DNA of 64,000 bases from Petunia secreta. Taxonomy: Eukaryota; Streptophyta; Magnoliopsida; Solanales; Solanaceae. The stretch is from the NCBI GenBank assembly GCA_029990175.1, contig JARKIP010000011.1, forward strand, positions 8,494,001-8,558,000. Direction: 5' to 3'. Position numbers and translations under genes: made by a program. Shown here piece after piece: positions 38,017-48,520 of this stretch; positions within the stretch are counted from its first letter, which is position 1, and every line of letters starts with the position of its first letter. Below the pieces are notes generated by a model, which ran no database searches, was not told where the DNA came from, and was given only the letters and a program-made list of their open reading frames with translations.

Positions 38017-38950
38017 AGTGGCTTGTTACAGGAAGTCGAGATTCCATCATAGAAATGGGAAGCAGTGAATATGGACTTCATTACAGGCTTTCCCCGTATG
38101 CGGAGCAGATATGACTCTATTTGGGTTATAGTTGACAGGCTTACTAAATGAGCTCATTTCTTTCCTGTTAGAACTACATATACAGCAGAGGATTATGCCA
38201 GACTTTATATCAGAGAGATAGTGCGCCTACATGGTATTCCAGTATTTATTATTTCTAACGGGGGCGCACGAGTTTACAGCTAATTTCTATAGATCGTTCC
38301 AGACAGGTTTAGGGACACAGGTGTATCTGAGTACAGTATTTCATCCATAGACAGACAGACAGGCTGAGCGGACCATTCAGACATTAGAAAATATGCTTAG
38401 AGCTTACGTGTTAGATTTTAGAACCAGCTGGAATGGTCACCTACTGTTGATAGAGTTTGCATATAATAATAGCTATCATTCTAGCATACAGATGGTGCCA
38501 TATGAAGCTTTGTATGGGCACAAATGCAGGTTTCTATAGGATGGTTCAAGGTTGGCGAGTCTCAATTGATAGGTCCAGACTTAATTCAACAAGTAATTGA
38601 TAAAGTCAAGTTGATCAGGGAAATATTATGAACAGTGCAGAGCAGACAGAAGTCCTATGCAGATAATCGACATTGAGATTTAGAATTTCATATTGGCGAT
38701 TAGGTATTCCTGAAAGTATCACCTATGAAAGGCGTTATGAGATTTGGAAAGAAGGGAAAGCTTAGCCCTAGATTTATTGGTCCATATCAAGTTATCAGGC
38801 GAATTGGGCGTGTAGCCTACGAGTTAGACCTTCCAGCAGACCTTCAAGAGGTACATCCAGGATTCCATGTTTCTATACTCAGAAAATGTGTTGGAGATCC
38901 TTCTAGAGTTGTACCAATAGATGATGTACAGATCACAGAGCAATTAACTT
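37501..38950 (+). pseudogene. Integrase of the young Tekay element, broken
   Basis: The zinc-binding end is at about 37840-37980 (HYSRYTVHPNSTKIYHDL, then CVNCQQVK). A 35-base A-run follows directly and replaces a few codons. The core is readable as [21 protein letters not shown], and PVFIISNGGARE with D replaced by N in the expected S-D-x-G motif. YHP-like [15 protein letters not shown] comes next. Multiple stops (TGG to TAG or TGA, CAG to TAG) interrupt it. Confidence 0.85.
37979..38013 (+). repeat. 35-base poly(A) run inside the integrase region
   Basis: An uninterrupted A run sits in the middle of the integrase zinc-finger coding sequence, between GCCAGCAGGTT and CCTAGTGGCTT. It is not next to any retroposon end. 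Confidence 0.95.
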
Positions 38951-39123
38951 ATGAAGATGTGCCAATTGCAATTTTAGATAGGCAGATTCGTCGACTAAGG
39001 ACGAAAGACATTCCTTCAGTTAAGGTGTTATGGCGAAGCAATAATACAGAAGAAATAACTTGGGAAGCTGAAAATGACATGAGAGTCAAATATCCACATC
39101 TCTTCACTACTTCAGGTATATAA
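38725..39123 (+). pseudogene. Integrase C-terminus with chromodomain-like tail
   Basis: An open 132-codon frame starts MKGVMRFGKKGKLSPRFIGP, the conserved GPY/F module, then VHPGFHVSILRK. It ends in a chromodomain-like segment: VLWRSNNTEEITWEAENDMR and KYPHLF. In Tekay chromoviruses this tail is a group II chromodomain thought to guide insertion into heterochromatin. The frame itself is intact but lies downstream of a broken integrase. Confidence 0.88.
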
Positions 39124-39180
39124 CAGATCGTTGCTTAATGCTTCTACATACTTCATTTAACATTCGAGGACGAATGTTCC

Positions 39181-39194
39181 AAACGGGGGAAGAT
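39181..39194 (+). promoter_or_regulatory. Polypurine tract of the young Tekay element
   Basis: AAACGGGGGAAGAT lies directly before the 3' LTR start, following the typical CATTCGAGGACGAATG motif of Tekay 3' ends. Confidence 0.85.
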
Positions 39195-41887
39195 TGTTAC
39201 ACCCCGTATGTCTAACGTGACGTATATCATTCTAATGACATGTTAAGAATGATTTAAGTGAGTTTAAAGTCATAAATGACCATATATGATGTTTATAAGC
39301 TGAATATAAAGTTTGGGAAAAATCAGATTTAAGTTGCGGAAAAACCGACTAAGGAATTGCCTTGTATCGAAGCTTTTTCAGCAGTTAATTCCGTGTGTTA
39401 TATGAGGTATTTTGGAGACATATGATATATCACATTGAAGGTCTTGGAGTGTAGTTTCCAAAACTTTTGACGGTTTGTTCATACAATGTCTGGATAAAAA
39501 GATATGAGTATCAGAAGTCAGACCAGAAAAAGGGACATAAGCGCAAAAGAGGGCTAGAAATGAAATGTTTTTGTTATCAAAGAGAAATATTTCATTTTCT
39601 CGAATATTTCCAGAAAACCTACGATATAAACAGACCTCTATGGAGTTTAAATCTATTTTTTTTTATTTTGAAGAAACAACATCAATTTTGATTCGAAACG
39701 GAAGACGGATTGCGTCAAAACGCTCTACGCGATTAGGGTAACATTATGCTACCTTCAATTTCGTCTATAGTTTGAGTTTTAGAATTACTTCATGGCTAAG
39801 TAAAGTACCTAATTGTTGTATTATAGCTTGTTTAAGCTTTAGAAGGTGTTGAATTCAAGGGAAACATGGTTTAGAAGCAAGAAACATCAAAGGTATGTAA
39901 GGCTAAACCTTTCTTTTGGCAAGGCATGTATCTTTTAGTTTTTGAAGCTTTTCTTAGTTCTAAACTTAGTATTTCTTCTGAGAAACTTGTATGGTACCAA
40001 GGAAACCTTGTATATACTTAATTTGGTACTAAAATCCAAGGTAAAAGATGTCCAAATCAGCAAGACAAAACGTTTCAAAATCTGGAAAATTGTTTTGATC
40101 TTTGGACAGCTGTAAGTATATTGATCATAACTCCTTGCACAAAATTGATATTTAGATTCTTTCAGAATCCCCAGAATCCTAAGACATATATCTACATCTT
40201 TCATGCAGACCATGAAGTCTATATCTTTGATCTACACTCTGAAAATTAGGTTGTAAGTCAGGACAGTGGTGCTGTCCAGACATTCTATTTGCGGATGAGT
40301 TATGTCATCCAGTTGTCTCATCTTGTTATCCGTTTAACATGTTTATGTTATCAGTTTATCCGGGTATCCATTCCCGTGTATAGTATAGTACTGGTTCTGT
40401 TTTTGCGGATCATCCAGTTTCAGGGGAAACTCTGCCGAAATTTTTATAAAAGTCCAAGAGTTGGACAAATTCTAAGTTTCAGGTTGTGTCTATAATTCCA
40501 TCCAGAGTTTTCTTATCATTCCTTCGAGTCCATATATATTGTTGCCACATGTGTTATGCCTCATACATGCTTATGCTTATATTGTGATCATGTTTATGTG
40601 TGATTTGGAGTCCCCCATAGAGGCTGGACATTGGACACACAGTCCGGTCGCGTGTGATACTACCCGTCTGGGGGATACAGCCCCTCTGGTTCAGGCGGGA
40701 GTTGAAACACCTAGTGTGACCGGGTGTCATTCACACACTCTGACCAGAGAGACTAGATATTACTGGCTGGGGGGGGATATAGCCCATAACACCCACCAGG
40801 TTTGTTATATACGCGTATATAGCCACAGTATGCACTACATGATTATACATGAGGCTAGTTCCAGTTTCCAGTTACCTGATTTGGGGGGATACAGCCCATA
40901 ACGCCAGACAGGTACTAGTTCAGATGTTCAGTTACCTGATTTGGGGGGATATAGCCCATAACACCAGACAGGTACCAGTTCAGATAACAGTTCAGCTTTA
41001 GCTCAGTTATCAGTTCTCAGTTATCAGGCACCAGTTCTTAGCGTCAGTATCAGTTGACAGTTATCAGTTCTCAGTTATCAGCCACCAGTTCTTAGCGTCA
41101 GTATCAGTTGACAGTTATCAGTTCTCAGTTATCAGCCACCAGTTCTTAGCATCAGTATCAGTTGACAGTTATCAGTTCTCAATTATCAGCCACCAGTTCT
41201 TAGCGTCAGTATTAGTTGACAGTTATCAGTTCCAGTTTCTAGTAACCAGCTATCAGTCATATTACAGTTATTTATCAGTATAGTTCAGCTCAGTCTTCAG
41301 GTTCAGATTCAGCTTATATTCATATCATGTTTAGTACGTTCTTCAGATTTCCAGCTATATTGCTATGCTCCAGCTCATGTTTACATATTTATATTCCAGC
41401 CTACAGTTTCATTCAGCTGTGACATATTATATGCTCATGCCTTACATACTTGGTACATATCGTACTCACGCCCTTTTCTGGGGCGCTGCGTTTCATGCCG
41501 CGCAGGTGCAGATAGATCAATGCTTGGACCATGTTAGTAGGCCATCTATCAGCTACTGGAGTCACTCCGCTTACTCCCGGAGTTACCTATCTTTTGGTAT
41601 GTGTACAGTCAGCCAGCTTGGGTATGGCGGGGCCTTATCTCGTCCTTTGTATATTCAGTTCATCACTCTTAGAGGCCTGTAGATATGTCCCTGTGTGGTG
41701 CAGTCAGTATGTTATGTATGTCAGCTTATGTTAGCCTTGTCAGCTATTTGCATTGCATACTCCTTATCAGCTAGGTTTATGCTTATTCTGTTTATTAGTT
41801 ATAATGGTTAGCATATTATCAGTAGGATTAGTGATGATCGACACTTAGTGTTGGTCATCCGTCGCGGACCTAAGTTGGGTCGTGACA
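39195..41887 (+). repeat. 3' LTR of the young Tekay element (2693 bp)
   Basis: It is nearly identical to 32179-34869, and the length difference of 2 is explained by one extra T and one extra C. It carries the same 54-bp array at 41004-41219. Confidence 0.96.
41004..41219 (+). repeat. 54-bp tandem repeat, four units, in the Tekay 3' LTR
   Basis: Same units and same variant bases as at 33986-34201. Confidence 0.95.
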
Positions 41888-41892
41888 TTCAC

Positions 41893-42300
41893 GATCCCCT
41901 GTACAATTAGAGGAACACATTTCCCCAAAGCCTTATGTAATCTTGGAGCAAGTAACAATTTGATGCCATACGTGGTGTACAAGACTTTGACTACCAAAGA
42001 AGTTCCACAAGCCACAACAATGAACTTGCAAATGGTCGACCGTTCAATGAAGCAACCAATTGAAGTTGTCATAAATGTTCTAGTTAAGGTGGAAAAGTTC
42101 ATTTTCCCGGCGGATTTTGTTATTCTTGATTGCCCGGTAGACTTTGATGTCCCCATTATCCTTGGGCGTCCATTTCTAGCAATCGGGAGAGCATTATGTG
42201 ATGTGGAGAAAGGAGAACTCACTTTCTGATTCAATAGAGAGAAGGTTGTATTTCATATATGCAAAACACTAGAACAACCTATGGAGTAGGAAGCCACTTG
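41893..42300 (+). pseudogene. Athila aspartic protease
   Basis: The frame enters from the left side of the Tekay insertion and continues to a TGA at 42227-42229. Motifs are KALCNLGASNNLMPY at about 41930-41975, where L-G-A stands in the D-[ST]-G position with Asn for Asp, and VPIILGRPFLA at about 42151-42183, the I-L-G-R-P-F-L element of Athila proteases. The Asp to Asn change at the active site and the interruption by 9.7 kb make it inactive. Confidence 0.85.
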
Positions 42301-44100
42301 TTCTTATGTAGATATGGCTGTGGATGCACTTTTAGAAAAGGAGAGTGTCCTAATGAGCCAAGCAGATAAAACCACGGCCATTTGGAGCATGGATATTGAT
42401 AATGAGAAGAGTATTGCCGAGTGTGTGAAGGAATTGGAAGGATTGGGCACTAGATCGTACATTCTCAAAAAGCTCTGTCTTGACCTTGAAAGCCGAATCA
42501 CTCCACATATAAAACCATCCATTGAAGAACCTCCTACTCTTGAACTCTCAAAGTCCTACTAACCCACTTGAGATATACCTTCCTAGGTCCAAACTCCACT
42601 CTTCCCATTATCATTTCTTCCCACTTAACCAAAGAACAAGAAAACCAATTAGTTGAAGTGGTGACAAGGAGAATCAAAGCCATTGGGTGGACTCTTACGG
42701 ACATAAGAGGAATTGATCCAGGAGTTTGCATTCACAGAATTCTACTTGAAGAAGGTTGCAGACCAACGGTGGAACATCAAAGGAGGTTGAATCCTCTAAT
42801 GCAAGAATTTGTCAAAAAGGAGATCATAAAATGGTTACATGCGGGGGTAATTGTTCCACTCTCCGATAGTGAATGGGTATCACCCGTTCAATTTGTGACC
42901 AAGAAAAGAGGGATGTTGGTAGTTCACAATGAGAAAAGGTGAAGCTATATCAATTCGAACTGTGACTGGTTGGCGAGTATGTATGGACCACCGAAAGCTC
43001 AACAATGCAACAAAGAAAGATCATTTTCCCCTTCCTTTCATTGACCAAATGTTTGATTGTTTGGAGAGCCATGCTTATTATTGTTTGCTTGATGGATATT
43101 TGGGGCACAATCAAACCTCAATTGAAGAAAATGATCAAGGCAAGACTACCTTTACATTCCCATATAGTACTTTTACATTTCGCAAGATGCCTTTTGGACT
43201 TTCCAATGCCCCGACTACCTTTCAAAGGTGCACGCTTGCACTTTTCCATGATATGGTGGAGAAATTCTTGGAAATATTCATGGATGATTTCTCGGTAGTC
43301 GGTGATTCCTTTGAAGATTGTCTGTCTAACTTGGAGAAAGTCTTAGAAAGGTGTGAAGAGACAAAGTTTGTGCTAAATTGGGAGAAATGTCATTTCCTTG
43401 TTCAAGAAGGAATATTCTTAGGGCATAAGGTATCCAAGAAGAGAATTGAAGTTGATCATGCCAAGATTGAAGTTATCTCTAAACATCCACCTCCTACAAC
43501 CGTCAAAGAAGTGAGAAGCTTCTTGGGACATACGGGTTTTTATTGCCATTTCATTAAAGACTTTTGCAAGATTGTGAACCTATTGTGCAAATTGTTAGAG
43601 AAATATGCCAAGTTTGAATTCAATGAGGCATGCTTGAAAGCCTTTGAAGAGGTAAATAAAATATTGACAACCGCACTGGTGATAGGCCCAAGATGGGATC
43701 TTCCATTTGAACTTATGTGTGATGCTAGCGATGTAGCATTGGGGGCGGTGCTTGGACAAAGAGTTGAGAAGATGTTTCATCCAATCTATTATGCTAGCAA
43801 GACAATGAATGGGGCTCAATTGAACTATACGATGATGGAGAAGGAGTTATTGGCCATTGTATTTGCTTTTGAGAAATTCCGATCTTATTAGGTGGGATCC
43901 AAGGTCATTGTGCACACCAACCACTCTGCCATCCAGCAAGGTTGATACGATGGGTGCTCTTGTTACAAGAATTTGATCCTGAGGTGCTTGATAGAAAGGG
44001 AATAGAGAATCAAGTGGCGGACCACATATCCTATTTGGAGGAGGAGGGTCGCCCAAAAGAAACCATGAGATCAAATATTCTTTTCTAGATGAGAGAATAT
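42301..44100 (+). pseudogene. Athila reverse transcriptase and RNase H
   Basis: Three near-continuous frames cover this. 42304-42560 is the linker. 42568-42942 includes LNPLMQEFVKKEIIKWLHAG and SEWVSPVQFV. 42929-43891 has a 320-codon run with WRVCMDHRKLNNATKKDHFP, FPYSTFTFRKMPFGLSNAPT and the catalytic FMDDFSVVGDSF, followed by VRSFLGHTGFYCHFIKDF and RNase H MCDASDVALGAVLG. RNase H then continues across a TAG at 43889 and a frameshift near 43940. RT copies element RNA. The catalytic DD is intact. Confidence 0.9.
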
Positions 44101-44110
44101 TGGCGGTATC

Positions 44111-45367
44111 TTGGGAAGAAATCCCTTGGTACACGGACTTAGCCAATTTTGTTGCATGTTGAGAGGTCCCGGAGTCTCATTCAATCAAAAGAAGAAGTTG
44201 ATGAAAGATGCCGGAAAATATTTTTGGGATGATCCCTTTCTATTCAAACTATGTGTTGATGGAATGATAAGAGGATGCGTTGCCGAAGCCGAGCAAAGAG
44301 CTATTCTTAAAAGATGTCACTCCGCTCCATATGGAGGGCATCATGGTGGTGTTAGAAAGGCGGCGAAAGTACTTGAATGTGGTTTCTTTTGGCCTACTTT
44401 GTATAAGGACGTTCATGAATATACCAAGAGTTGTGATCAATGTCAAAGAATGTGCCGGATCTCAAGGCACGAAATGCCTCAAAACCCCATTGTGGAGGTA
44501 GAACTCTTTGATGTATGGGGGATTGACTTCAAGGGCCCTTTCCCAAGTTTCTATAGTATGAAATACATCCTTGTGGCGGTTGACTATGTGTCCAAATGGG
44601 TTGAGGCAATTTCCTTGTCAAACAATGAAGCTAGAAGTGTCACCGCCTTCCTCAAGAAAAGCATTTTCACAAGATTTGGCACCCCATGCACAATCATAAG
44701 TGACGGGAGAAACCACTTTTGCAACCGAGCTTTTAATTCCTTATTGGAGAAGTATGGGGTGAGACACAACGTTACTACACCTTATCATCCCCAAACGAGT
44801 GGTCAAGTAGAAGTGTCGAATCGTGAGATAAAGCAAATTTTAGCCAAGTCGGTTAATGTGAACCGGACAGATTGGGCCAAGAAGTTGGATGATGTCTTAT
44901 GGGCATATTGCACGACATACAAGACCCCGATTCGAATGTCACTATTCCAGTTGGTTTTTGGCAAAGTTTGCAACCTTCTCGTCGAGTTGGAACACAAGGC
45001 CTATTGGGCATTGAAAAAGCTTAACATGAATTGGGAAGAAGCTTCCAAGTCGCGGGTGAAAAAATTGCATGAACTTGAGAAAATGAGATTTCTTGCCTAT
45101 AAAAATGTCAAGCGCTATAAGGAGAAGATGAACATCATCTATGACAAGAAGATATGGAACCGTGCATTCAACGCGGGGTATATGGTGCTTTTGTTCAATT
45201 CGAGGTTGCACCTCTTTCCCGGCAAATTGAAGTCCAAATGGAGTTGGCCCTACAAGGTGGTGGACACATCGCCATATGGATGGGTTGAGTTGAAAAAGAG
45301 GGGAAGTTCCAAAACTTTTCGAGTAAATGGCCAAAAGGATGAAGCACTACTTGGGATGTGCAGCTGA
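44111..45367 (+). CDS. Athila integrase, uninterrupted frame (about 418 codons)
   Basis: This is part of a polyprotein, so the ATG at 44111 is not necessarily the start. The zinc-binding domain is H-x-A-P-Y-G-G-H-H then CDQCQRMC. The core has [28 protein letters not shown] and [14 protein letters not shown], so the D-D-E triad is all present. The C-terminal domain reads [20 protein letters not shown] and [10 protein letters not shown], a GPY/F-like module with S-W-P-Y, and ends near 45365. There are no stops over 1.25 kb in an element whose other genes are broken. Function would be integration of element DNA. Confidence 0.9.
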   Translation: MGRNPLVHGLSQFCCMLRGPGVSFNQKKKLMKDAGKYFWDDPFLFKLCVDGMIRGCVAEAEQRAILKRCHSAPYGGHHGGVRKAAKVLECGFFWPTLYKDVHEYTKSCDQCQRMCRISRHEMPQNPIVEVELFDVWGIDFKGPFPSFYSMKYILVAVDYVSKWVEAISLSNNEARSVTAFLKKSIFTRFGTPCTIISDGRNHFCNRAFNSLLEKYGVRHNVTTPYHPQTSGQVEVSNREIKQILAKSVNVNRTDWAKKLDDVLWAYCTTYKTPIRMSLFQLVFGKVCNLLVELEHKAYWALKKLNMNWEEASKSRVKKLHELEKMRFLAYKNVKRYKEKMNIIYDKKIWNRAFNAGYMVLLFNSRLHLFPGKLKSKWSWPYKVVDTSPYGWVELKKRGSSKTFRVNGQKDEALLGMCS

Positions 45368-45690
45368 ACCTAGAGAGGTTGCTTGCATCTATCTTTTGGA
45401 TCCTTGATGGAATGAGGTAACACCGTTGTGCTGCAACATTAAATCAAGCGCTTCTTGGGAGGCAGCCCAAGTTTTACTTTTTAGCATTTTTAATTTCTGA
45501 TGTTAGAATTTTAGTTAGCGTAAAAATCACACATGAAGTTCTTTGATAGTTGCAATTGATCTTGGTCAAGTGGTTTTAGTGCAGGAACAGTGCAAAGTCT
45601 GGAAAAGAAAAAAAGTCAAGAAAACAAGAAGGGAGTTGAAAATGAGGGAAGGAACCGCTGAAAGAGTTGTGGAAGTAATTATGCAGCCTG
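45368..45690 (+). other. Athila spacer after integrase
   Basis: Non-coding. It contains GCGCTTCTTGGGAGGCAGCC (near 45450), a sequence that commonly follows Athila pol. It is interrupted by the solo LTR at 45696. Confidence 0.6.
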
Positions 45691-48520
45691 CCAAATGTTG
45701 AACCCCAAAAATATAACCTTTCTTTTAAAAAAAGATATGTTTAGGGTATATTTCAACAAAAATGGAGACTCCAAATGGTTTCTTTAGAGTCGCCACCTAA
45801 TTTAGGAAAATAGGAACCATTTATTAATTAACGAGTGCAAATTTTTTTCTTATTTAAAAGAAAATTGAATTTTAGAGATTCTAGGTAAGTAGTTATTTTA
45901 AATTCAAAAGAAGGTCTCTATTACGGGAGCACTTTTGAAAATCCGCTAAAAGCGGTTAATCCGGCGGTTTTCACAAATTTTAATAAAGATAATAATTTAG
46001 AATTCTTAGAAATTATATGAAAATATAAGATAAATAAATAATGGGATATAAATAAATAAATAAATGAATAAAATTGATAATAAACCAAGGATTAGGTGAT
46101 AAATAATTAGAGATTAATAAAATAAATAAAAATAATAATAATAATTAATTAAATATATAAATAATAAATAATTAAAATTTACTAAATAAATAAGTAAATA
46201 ATTAAAATTGATTAAATAAATAATAAAATAATTTGAATTAATTAAATAAGTAAATAAATAAAATTATATAAATAAATAAATAAATAATCATTTAATTAGT
46301 TTACTTAATGAATAAATAAATGAATATTAAATAAAATAGATAAATAAATAATTTAATATAAATAACAATAAAATGTTATAATTTTAATTGAATTCTGATT
46401 TTTTTGCACTCATTAATTAACAAACGGTTCTTAAAATCTTAAAGTAATTCACGAATCCCAAAGGAACGGGAATAAGTAGTTACATAAAGCAATTCTAAAC
46501 ATGCGACAAAGAATAGTAATTTCAAAATACAAAGCGTCTATTCTACCAAGCTTCTATCCTACAAAGCTCCTAGTTCGGTCTACGGGGATCCTAAACATGA
46601 ATTCTAAAGGAGCGGGGAAAGAAAGAGTAGAGAAGGTAGAACTCGGAATGCAAACTCATAAATTGAGCCTTGATAGAAATGCGTTTAAAGCAAGGTTGAC
46701 CTAAACGGCTCAAGTGCCAATTAGCCAAACCCAATTGTGAGTTAATCAACTCGTCCCTAGAGTGTTTCATGTCAAGAAAATAAAGGATGAAAAGGAATTA
46801 GGATCTGATAAACAAAAGCTCAAACATAGAAACTTGACTATAATCACATTATCGAACAAGTTAAAGCAATTTCAAACAAATGCAGATTTCATTATGACTC
46901 AAAACTCATTGATAGTAGTTGCAAGCCCAAATAGAAGCTAAGACATCAGTGGCAAGGGTACAACCTGCTGCTTCTCATGTTCAAAATTTAAAGGGAAAAC
47001 AAATTAAGGATTACACGACAAGAAACAACAAAGCAACTAGACAGGACCTAAAACTACAGAATTTACTTCAGGCCATAACTTTTCACCTAACCCTGACTTT
47101 CATCTCAACTAGCAGGATTTAGGTATAGGGGAAACAGGGGGTAAGAAAACGATGCTAAATAAAATCTGCAACTTGAACACATAACATGAATTAGGACATA
47201 GCAGAAACTAATTCAGAACTAATTAGAGAGGAATAGAGATGAGGAAGTGCACGACTAAGGATTGAAACTGATAGAGGAAAGAAAGAAATCTAGACTAAAC
47301 AAACAACACTGCAGCTTATATTTTAAACAGGGGACTTAACTTCTCCTAATAGACACATACCAAGTCAAAAATAGGTCCAAGAGAAACTGGACTAGCCTTA
47401 TTGATTTCAGACTATTTCATTTTAAGAACTTTCACCACCTCAACCCTTTATGACAAATGCAGAGAGAATCAAGACCAAAGAACCAAACTGACCCTTAAGC
47501 TTAGAGAAGTAAAACAGCTGCTATCACAACCTTCAACTAACTTATTGAAACACAAGCATCAGGAAAGAAACTAACTTCATAAAGAAACAAACTGTCATCA
47601 CACCATAGAGGAGCTAGATTAGACCACACTACCTACAAACCAACCTAAACCTCCTCTAACTTCAAAGCTCCTTCACTGAACTTAATTAAAACCTGCAGAT
47701 TTCCCTCTTAGCCTCCAACACTAAACTTCAACTCTCCTGAACAATCGCAAGCTCCTAAATTCAATTCCTGCTACTTCTTTTATCAAGCAAGAGCCCTGAA
47801 CCCAACCTCTGATAGATTCATTCCTGAAATCCCTCAACATCACACAGGCATTCAAGCTAAACCTTATTTCTGCTCCTCTCTTAACAGCCATACCCACAAA
47901 TGCAGACAACAAACCGAACCAACTCCCTAAGACCCCTTCACCCTCTCGAATACGTGCACACACATCAGACTTGCACCTATTTCTCTATCTTCTTCTCACA
48001 GCCAACTTTTACCCAAGAAAACATGCTTCAACAACAATCAAAAGTAAGCAACCTCTAACCTGAACTCTCAAATAATTAAGAAATCAAATAAGGACAACTT
48101 CTGAACTTGCTTCCCTCTTGCATACATTAACTTGGATATTCTTTATCAAATAGGCTTGGAAACAGTTTTAGAACTTAGAATTATGCTAAAGATAGAGTCT
48201 TTACTATAATACTAGATAAACACTATGTAAAAAAGATGGAAGCTTTATCCATCAAGCAATATTCAACCGTGTATAATATTTGTTATATTCACAACTTCAT
48301 GTCGCCCAGTAAGTTCATAATATTTGTTATATTCACAACTTTATGTCGACCAGATTAGAGTCTTTGCGCAAGTGGGTTGATTTGGAGGGTTATGTATTGC
48401 GAAATTGGTTTTTCTCCTTTAAAATCATGAACTTACTTTTATTTCAAAAATTAACTTTACTTTAAAAATAATTAGACATCAATTAAAAATTTTGGGACAA
48501 AATTAGGTGTCAACACCAAA
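45691..48520 (-). mobile_element. Solo LTR of an Ogre/Tat-like element (2820 bp)
   Basis: 45696-48515 is flanked by perfect CCAAA duplications (45691-45695 and 48516-48520). On the minus strand it starts TGTTGACACCTAATTTTGTC, close to the minus Ogre LTR start, and ends GGTTATATTTTTGGGGTTCA plus ACA. It has TTAGGTGGCGACTCT about 95 bp before its 3' end, as the other two Ogre LTRs do. There is no internal region, so it is a product of LTR-LTR recombination. Confidence 0.92.
46020..46380. repeat. AAATAAAT-rich simple sequence in the solo LTR
   Basis: About 360 bp made almost entirely of TAAA/AAAT words with short interruptions. No coding potential. Confidence 0.85.

Larger units (their letters stand above)
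32174..41892 (+). mobile_element. Very young but defective Tekay-type chromovirus
   Basis: The element is 32179-41887 with perfect TTCAC duplications at 32174-32178 and 41888-41892. LTRs are 2691 and 2693 bp and by eye differ only by two substitutions and two single-base indels (near 32638-32640 versus 39653-39655, 33052 versus 40071, and one C near 33598 versus 40616). The internal region reads gag, RT, RNase H, integrase and a chromodomain-like tail, but protease is missing and many stops occur. It splits the Athila gag-protease frame, which stays in phase when the insertion is removed. Confidence 0.95.
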
